A DNA stretch of 64,000 nt from Bacillus horti. Lineage in GTDB: Bacteria; Bacillota; Bacilli; Caldalkalibacillales; JCM-10596. Shown here piece after piece: positions 58,839-64,000 of the stretch. The notes beneath the pieces were generated by a model, which was given only the letters and a program-made list of their open reading frames with translations, did no database searches and was not told the origin of the DNA. The DNA lies in contig NZ_JAUSTY010000021.1 of NCBI RefSeq assembly GCF_030813115.1, positions 1 through 64,000 on the forward strand. Reading direction: 5' to 3'. Each line of letters starts with the position of its first letter. The stretch's first letter is position 1. Both the position numbers and the translations under genes were made by a program.

Positions 58839-61382
58839 ATGAGTGGTGAAAAGCTACAAAGTCTAAAGGCTAAAGAATCTATAATGATTAAAGGAGCTAG
58901 GGAAAATAACCTCAAAAATATCTCTCTGGAGATTCCCAAGCACAAGCTAGTCGTTATTACGGGTCCTTCGGGTTCGGGCAAATCTACATTGGCGATGGAC
59001 ACGCTTCAAAGGGAGTGCCAGAGGCAATACATGGAGTCGATGGGAATGGTGACGGACTCTCTGAACAAGCCAAAGGTGGATTCAATTGCTGGGCTAGCAC
59101 CTTCCATTAGTGTAGGACAGCATGTGACCAACCGTAACCCGCGCTCAACTGTGGGTACGGTGACGGATATCTACACCTATATGAGAGTCATATTTGCTAA
59201 GCTTGGAGAGCGTTCCTGTCCATCCTGTGGAACGAAGGTCAAACCTCCGGTACAAGGAGAGGAAGGAAGCGAGCCATTGGCTCTGCAGGAGGATGAAGAG
59301 GAGGGGTATTATCAGCAAGAGTATGTAAGCTGTCCGAACTGTAAGCACAGGCTTCCTGCTCTGAGGATGACTCACTTTTCTTTTAATAAGCCTGAGGGGG
59401 CTTGTTCTACCTGTAGTGGGCTTGGTACAGTTGCTAGCTTAAATATGGGACTCGTATTTGAAGGAGATAAAAGTATACGTGAAGGTGCAGTAACCCTGTG
59501 GGGTGGCATGTACAAGGAGTATAATCTAAGCATTTTGGACGCAGCAGCGAAGCACTACGGATTTACCTTCGATGGAGATATACCTTTAAACCAGTTTACA
59601 GAGATTCAGCGTGATGTTCTATACTATGGGGTTGAGAGTGATGAATTCATTAAGCACTTTCCAGATGTTCAAGCTCCAAAAGCAGTAGGTAAAGGGAAGT
59701 TTGAAGGAGTGGTGACAGGGATTTGGCGAAGATATCAGGAGAAGGGTGGCGATCAGGGAAGTGGGGAGGCTGAGCTTTTCCACGAGCAGCTTTGTCCAGA
59801 TTGCCAAGGAGCCAAATTAAAGAAGGAGATTCGGGAGATTACCGTCCTAGATGCATCTATTACAGAAGTGTCTGCATGGTCGTTAGAGCAAGCCTATGAA
59901 TGGCTAAAGAGATTAAAGGGCGATTTACCAGAAAGAGAGTTAGGTATAGTAGGGCCTATTTTGGAGGATTTACCGAGTAGAGTAGGACGTGTCATAGATG
60001 TTGGGCTGGGTTATCTTTCACTTGATAGACAAGCTATCACATTATCTGGTGGGGAAGCACAGCGTCTTAGGCTAGCGTCACTCCTAGGATCAGGGCTGAC
60101 AGGAGTTTTATACATTTTAGATGAACCAACTGCAGGCTTACATCCGAGAGATACTGAAGGGCTAATTAAAGTGTTGATGCAGCTCAGAGATTTAGGGAAT
60201 ACGGTGCTGGTCATTGAGCATGATGTAGAGGTGATGCGCCGGGCAGATCATGTTATCGATATCGGACCTGGAGCAGGTAGCTTTGGTGGAACGGTAGTGG
60301 GCCAGGGGAGCTTAGACGAGCTTATGGAGCAAGAGCAGTCTGTGACAGGTGCTTTCCTCAGGTCAGAGCAGCAGCGGTTAGGTAAATGGAATCGAAGAAA
60401 GGCAAATGGACAACTAACCATTGAGGGGGCACGATTACGAAATTTAAAGAACATCGACGTAAGCCTGCCGTTAGGGTGCCTCGTTTCAGTGACCGGTGTA
60501 TCAGGTTCTGGGAAATCGACTCTCCTGTTTGAACTCTTAGCTAAGGGGAAGGATAAAGTCCCTAGTGAAGGGTATGATCATTTGGCTGGCTTTGAGCAAA
60601 TAGAGAGCTTGATCATGGTGACTCAAGCTCCGCTTACAAGAATGCAGAGATCAAACGTAGCAACGTACACAGATGTTTTCACAGCGTTGAGAAATCTGTA
60701 TGCCAGCTTACCTGAGGCAAGAGAAAAGAAGCTTACATCAAAACACTTTTCATTTAACACGGCTGGTGGTAGGTGTGAAAACTGTCAAGGCTTAGGTATC
60801 GTAACGGTGCATATGCACTTCCTGCCTGAGATAGAGGTACGCTGTCCAGTTTGCCTGGGAAAACGATTTAAGGAGGAAATCTTAAGGGTTACGTATCAAG
60901 GAAAGACAATTTCGGATATTCTAGATCAGACCATTCAAGAGAGCCTAGAGCTATTGAAGGATCAAAAGAAGGTTGCCGAACAAATTAAGCTACTATGTGA
61001 GGTAGGTCTCGGCTATCTGAAATGGGGGCAATCAGTCAAAACCCTGTCTGGTGGAGAGGGGCAAAGGATTAAGCTTGCCAAGGAGTTAGGTAAAAAAACA
61101 ACTAAACGTACACTGTACTTGTTGGATGAACCGACCACTGGCTTACATCCTATAGATGTGGAGCGACTGTTGGTTTTACTTAACAAATTAGTTGACGCTG
61201 GACATACGGTAATGGTTGTAGAGCATAATCTAGAGTTCATTCGAGCTTCAGACTGGATTGTAGATATTGGTCCAGAGGGAGGAACAGCAGGAGGAACAGT
61301 GTTAGCTTCAGGAACACCAGAGGACGTATCCAAGGTTGAAGCTTCTTATACGGGGAGATTTTTGAGAGAAGAGCTTAGCTAA
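58839..61382 (+). CDS. UvrA-like ABC ATPase (short UvrA2-type paralogue)
   Basis: A DNA-damage-recognition-type ABC ATPase of 847 residues, about 100 shorter than standard UvrA. Two ATPase modules: [17 protein letters not shown] with [20 protein letters not shown], and [17 protein letters not shown] with [18 protein letters not shown], plus zinc fingers CPSC...[12 protein letters not shown] and CENCQGLG...CPVC. The region between the first Walker A and the first zinc finger is too short for the UvrB-binding domain. Such proteins often protect against DNA-binding drugs. GTAGGAGG precedes the ATG. Confidence 0.85.
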   Translation: MSGEKLQSLKAKESIMIKGARENNLKNISLEIPKHKLVVITGPSGSGKSTLAMDTLQRECQRQYMESMGMVTDSLNKPKVDSIAGLAPSISVGQHVTNRNPRSTVGTVTDIYTYMRVIFAKLGERSCPSCGTKVKPPVQGEEGSEPLALQEDEEEGYYQQEYVSCPNCKHRLPALRMTHFSFNKPEGACSTCSGLGTVASLNMGLVFEGDKSIREGAVTLWGGMYKEYNLSILDAAAKHYGFTFDGDIPLNQFTEIQRDVLYYGVESDEFIKHFPDVQAPKAVGKGKFEGVVTGIWRRYQEKGGDQGSGEAELFHEQLCPDCQGAKLKKEIREITVLDASITEVSAWSLEQAYEWLKRLKGDLPERELGIVGPILEDLPSRVGRVIDVGLGYLSLDRQAITLSGGEAQRLRLASLLGSGLTGVLYILDEPTAGLHPRDTEGLIKVLMQLRDLGNTVLVIEHDVEVMRRADHVIDIGPGAGSFGGTVVGQGSLDELMEQEQSVTGAFLRSEQQRLGKWNRRKANGQLTIEGARLRNLKNIDVSLPLGCLVSVTGVSGSGKSTLLFELLAKGKDKVPSEGYDHLAGFEQIESLIMVTQAPLTRMQRSNVATYTDVFTALRNLYASLPEAREKKLTSKHFSFNTAGGRCENCQGLGIVTVHMHFLPEIEVRCPVCLGKRFKEEILRVTYQGKTISDILDQTIQESLELLKDQKKVAEQIKLLCEVGLGYLKWGQSVKTLSGGEGQRIKLAKELGKKTTKRTLYLLDEPTTGLHPIDVERLLVLLNKLVDAGHTVMVVEHNLEFIRASDWIVDIGPEGGTAGGTVLASGTPEDVSKVEASYTGRFLREELS

Positions 61383-61407
61383 AATATCTAATTGTTAGCT
61401 TATTGTT

Positions 61408-61452
61408 AAAGCCTATAAGACACAGAAGTTTTGTGTTTTATAGGCTTTTTAT
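61408..61452 (+). terminator. Terminator after the UvrA-like gene
   Basis: AAAGCCTATAA (61408-61418) and TTATAGGCTTT (61438-61448) enclose ACACA/TGTGT, then TTT. Confidence 0.88.
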
Positions 61453-61596
61453 GATTTCAATTTAAAGTTTTTCTACTTGTAACTTTTACAAAGCTAGATC
61501 GTTTTTATGTACATGAAGATTTCTTGCATGGATCGATTATTAGTCACTCATGCGAAAATCCGTCTATAGAAGTGAATAGCGAAAGGGAGGAACAAC

Positions 61597-62364
61597 ATGC
61601 TACGACCAGTGGTAGATATTTCAAATGTTCAGAAGATATACGGAAAGAAAACGGAGAATCAGCATTATGCTCTAAATGGGGTATCCCTAACGATTGACCA
61701 AGGTGAGTTTGTAGGAATAATGGGGCCATCGGGAGCGGGAAAGACAACATTACTTAATGTGATCTCAACACTAGACCAGCCGACAAGCGGTACGATCAAA
61801 ATCTCAGGAACTGACCTAACACAAATGAATCAGACTCAGCTTGCTGATTTTCGCTCAGAGAAGCTAGGGTTTATTTTTCAGGAGTTTAACTTACTCGAAA
61901 ATCTAACCATCTATGAAAATATTGCTTTACCCCTTTCTTTACAAGGCGTTTCATCTAAAAAAATCAAACCGAGTGTAGAGAATGTGGCTAGGAAATTAGG
62001 GATTATGGAAACTCTTAATAAGTATCCAACAGCCGTATCTGGAGGGCAAAAGCAAAGGGCTGCCGCTGCGAGAGCTATCGTGCATGATCCAGCATTAATT
62101 CTTGCTGATGAACCTACAGGCTCATTAGATACTAAAAATGCAAAAAGCTTGCTTGGTGCGATGGAGGATTTGAATGAGCAGCATGACGTTACCATTATGA
62201 TGGTCACTCATGATCCTTTTAGTGCAAGCTATTGTAAAAGAATTCTATTTATCCAGGATGGAGCGATCTATAAGGTCATACATCGAACAGGTAGTAAACA
62301 AGAGTTCTATCAGGAAATATTGGATGTGCTTTCAGAGGTAGGTACGTCTAAGGCGATGGAATAG
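61597..62364 (+). CDS. BceA-type ABC transporter ATP-binding protein
   Basis: ATPase of 255 residues for a peptide-antibiotic resistance transporter. Walker A GIMGPSGAGKTTLLNVIS, Q-loop FIFQEFNLLENLTIYENIAL, signature AVSGGQKQRAAAARAIVHDP and Walker B LILADEPTGSLDTKNAK. The group includes BceA, which handles bacitracin and lantibiotics. AAAGGGAGG precedes the ATG. It is followed 12 bases after its stop by the permease. No two-component system is in view; it may lie elsewhere. Confidence 0.9.
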   Translation: MLRPVVDISNVQKIYGKKTENQHYALNGVSLTIDQGEFVGIMGPSGAGKTTLLNVISTLDQPTSGTIKISGTDLTQMNQTQLADFRSEKLGFIFQEFNLLENLTIYENIALPLSLQGVSSKKIKPSVENVARKLGIMETLNKYPTAVSGGQKQRAAAARAIVHDPALILADEPTGSLDTKNAKSLLGAMEDLNEQHDVTIMMVTHDPFSASYCKRILFIQDGAIYKVIHRTGSKQEFYQEILDVLSEVGTSKAME

Positions 62365-62376
62365 GGGGAAGAAGGA

Positions 62377-64000
62377 ATGCTAGCCAAATTATCTTTTTTA
62401 AGCATGCGTAAGATGCTTAAGGACTATATTGTTTTACTATTTGGATTAACGATTTCGATCTCGATATTCTATATGTTTCAAACACTATCTCTAAATAGAG
62501 ATTTTATTGAAGGAAACTCCTTAATTAACTCGATAGGTTTAGTTTTTAATGTAGGGACGTTTATTCTTGCCTTCATTACATTTTTCTATATTTTTTATGC
62601 TACTTCCTTCATTCTATCCTTGCGTCAAAAAGAGCTAGGGATGTACATGATGCTAGGTGCTAAGAAGCCTAAGGTGACCCAATTAGTCTTTTTCGAAACG
62701 GTGACAATTGGAATCATCTCCATCGTCATTGGGTTGCTCGTTGGTAGTGGCTTAGCTAATGGGGTAGCTGGACTATTAATGGCTCAGCTAGGCTTTAGTG
62801 CTGAGGGATTTAAGCCTGTGTTTATTCCATCGATAGTAACCACGGTAATCTTCTACATGATTCTGTTCTTTTTAACGGCATTTGTGAATGCTACGAAGCT
62901 TGCGAGAAAGTCTGTTTTAGCAAATATAAAAGCAGATGAGCAAGTGGAGGAAGTGCCGAAATTTGGAACTAAAACGTTTCTGGCAGCGATTCTTGGATTA
63001 ATTCTATTAGGCATTGGCTACTCTTGTTTAATATTCATGGAGCAGCTAAGGGAAATAGGTCTTATCTTAGGAGCAGTTTGTACGACAGCAGGAACTTATT
63101 TAGTATTTATGTCTTTATTACCTGTCTTTGTAGCTAGCTTAAAAAAGAGACGTGGGCTTAATGAGAAAGGATTAAATTCGTTTACTTTAGCTCAGCTACG
63201 CTTTCGAGTGAAAAGCTTATCGAGAGTTTTAGGTACGGTAGCTATGCTTGTTGCCTTAGGAGTAGGGGCGATAGCAGGGGGATTTGCCTTTCATCATAAC
63301 GTCGAGACGATGACCGTATATTTTAAAGCCAATGATATTGTACTTTATGCTCCAACTGAGGAGGACGAGCGTTTACTCAATGAGATGAATATTGTGGAGC
63401 AGCATGAGTATCGACTGAAGGTGGATGAAGAAGCTTTTTATCTACTAAAGGATGATTTATTAGCGTCACCACCGATGATTTATACGTACGCAGATGAAAC
63501 AGACGAGGAGCCAGTCAGGCTAAGGGTGTCAGAGCCACTTTCAGATAGTGAATATGCATTATGGGATTATTCTGATGATGAAAGGCCTGTAGTACCTAAT
63601 GAATGGTCTATAGCGATTGGGACTGAGTTAAACTTTTATTCCCCGATGTTCAATGGACGTGATGTGTTTATACTAGATCAAGAATTATATGATAGTGAAG
63701 ACGGTTCGGAGCAGGTTATGTGGGTGGTGAATGTAGATCGATTTTCAGATTACTTACCCCAATTGCGTGTGCTTGACGAACGTCAGGAGGAGTTAGCCAA
63801 GGAGCTGTCTTCGGGTTATTTCGGCTGGCTTGGTTCAAAATATAGCTCCTACATTAATACGAAGGCTATTTCAGTAGGTACGATTTTTATGGGCTTTTTT
63901 CTTGGGATCGCCTTTTTGATGATGATGGCTAGTGTTCTTATGTTTAAGCTACTTTCTGATGCTAGTAAGGATATAAAGCGTTATGCGATGCTAAGAAAAA
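62377..64000 (+). CDS. BceB-type ABC transporter permease, cut by window end
   Basis: The frame runs open from ATG at 62377 (GAAGGA upstream) to the right edge, giving 541 residues. It begins MLAKLSFLSMRKMLKDYIVL, has the FtsX-type segment SFILSLRQKELGMYMMLGAK near residue 70-90, more helices to about 310, a large extracellular domain starting near 315 (HHNVETMTVYFKANDIVLYA), and a helix at the end. This is the layout of BceB permeases, whose big loop senses or binds the peptide antibiotic. Confidence 0.9.
   Translation, partial: MLAKLSFLSMRKMLKDYIVLLFGLTISISIFYMFQTLSLNRDFIEGNSLINSIGLVFNVGTFILAFITFFYIFYATSFILSLRQKELGMYMMLGAKKPKVTQLVFFETVTIGIISIVIGLLVGSGLANGVAGLLMAQLGFSAEGFKPVFIPSIVTTVIFYMILFFLTAFVNATKLARKSVLANIKADEQVEEVPKFGTKTFLAAILGLILLGIGYSCLIFMEQLREIGLILGAVCTTAGTYLVFMSLLPVFVASLKKRRGLNEKGLNSFTLAQLRFRVKSLSRVLGTVAMLVALGVGAIAGGFAFHHNVETMTVYFKANDIVLYAPTEEDERLLNEMNIVEQHEYRLKVDEEAFYLLKDDLLASPPMIYTYADETDEEPVRLRVSEPLSDSEYALWDYSDDERPVVPNEWSIAIGTELNFYSPMFNGRDVFILDQELYDSEDGSEQVMWVVNVDRFSDYLPQLRVLDERQEELAKELSSGYFGWLGSKYSSYINTKAISVGTIFMGFFLGIAFLMMMASVLMFKLLSDASKDIKRYAMLRK

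Noticed and set aside
61477-61491. TTGTAA/TTACAA repeat as a BceR-type operator
   Set aside because: Only six bases per arm in an AT-rich stretch, with no second copy; it does not match a site I can name.
1-64000. CRISPR arrays, tRNA, rRNA or replication origin
   Set aside because: No regularly spaced repeats, no cloverleaf-like tRNA genes with a GTTCGA-type T-arm, and no rRNA stretches or DnaA-box clusters were found on reading through both strands; small RNAs without known signatures could have been missed.

Overview
The window looks like chromosomal DNA of a low-GC, spore-forming Firmicute of the Bacillaceae/Bacillales type. The evidence is strong AGGAGG-type ribosome sites, frequent TTG and GTG starts, Bacillus-type SOS, Fur and Rex sites, a divergent lexA/yneA pair with ynzC, a YheC/YheD spore-coat-type ATP-grasp protein, and cytochrome bd with the tiny CydS subunit. 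No rRNA, tRNA or CRISPR array was seen.

Layout. 0-1.8 kb: an intact IS1182-family element has inserted into the domain V hairpin of a group II intron whose 3' end lies at about 1780. 1.8-6.1 kb: small membrane, lipoprotein and stalk-domain proteins, a YkgJ cysteine-cluster protein and a hotdog thioesterase. 6.1-8.8 kb: metE behind a cobalamin riboswitch and terminator. 8.9-11.1 kb: a DUF3221 lipoprotein, then lexA facing yneA-ynzC across an SOS-box promoter. 11.4-19.7 kb: a cell-wall amidase, an FMN reductase, an Rrf2 regulator with a DHA2 efflux pump, uppP, an aldo/keto reductase and a methyltransferase. 20.1-22.9 kb: cydA-cydB-cydS with a Rex-like operator. 23-30.5 kb: an SPFH/ribbon-helix-helix pair, a flavin reductase, a methyltransferase and acetyltransferases, and a two-component system with a PepSY protein.

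30.7-36.8 kb is an accessory stretch. It holds a chloramphenicol acetyltransferase remnant, a DUF2268 protease/MerR operon with a textbook 19-bp-spacer promoter, a DUF5946 gene broken by a 7-bp tandem repeat, a quinone reductase gene with one internal stop, and a TetR-controlled FAH/metallo-beta-lactamase operon fronted by a perfect 50-bp palindrome. 36.8-41.5 kb: PAP2 phosphatase, modBA with a divergent HTH-molybdate-binding regulator, a nitroreductase, and a Fur-boxed HmoA-like monooxygenase.

41.7-50.8 kb: a PucR regulator followed by a nine-kilobase catabolic-looking cluster (Asp/Glu racemase, OPT-type transporter, DUF917, DUF1177, AroM, M29/NicX-like metalloenzyme, two nitroreductases). 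Its substrate is unknown; it is the best candidate here for an undescribed pathway. 50.8-52.2 kb: an Erm 23S rRNA methyltransferase behind a leader peptide with an R-I-R motif and an intrinsic terminator, which points to macrolide-inducible attenuation. 52.3-64 kb: YheC/D protein, cydDC exporter, HAD hydrolase, a short UvrA-like protein without an obvious UvrB-binding domain, and a BceAB-type transporter running off the right edge.

Several genes point to antibiotic or stress exposure (erm, DHA2 pump, BceAB, UvrA paralogue, CAT remnant). Most regulators lie next to their likely targets, and many promoters can be read directly.
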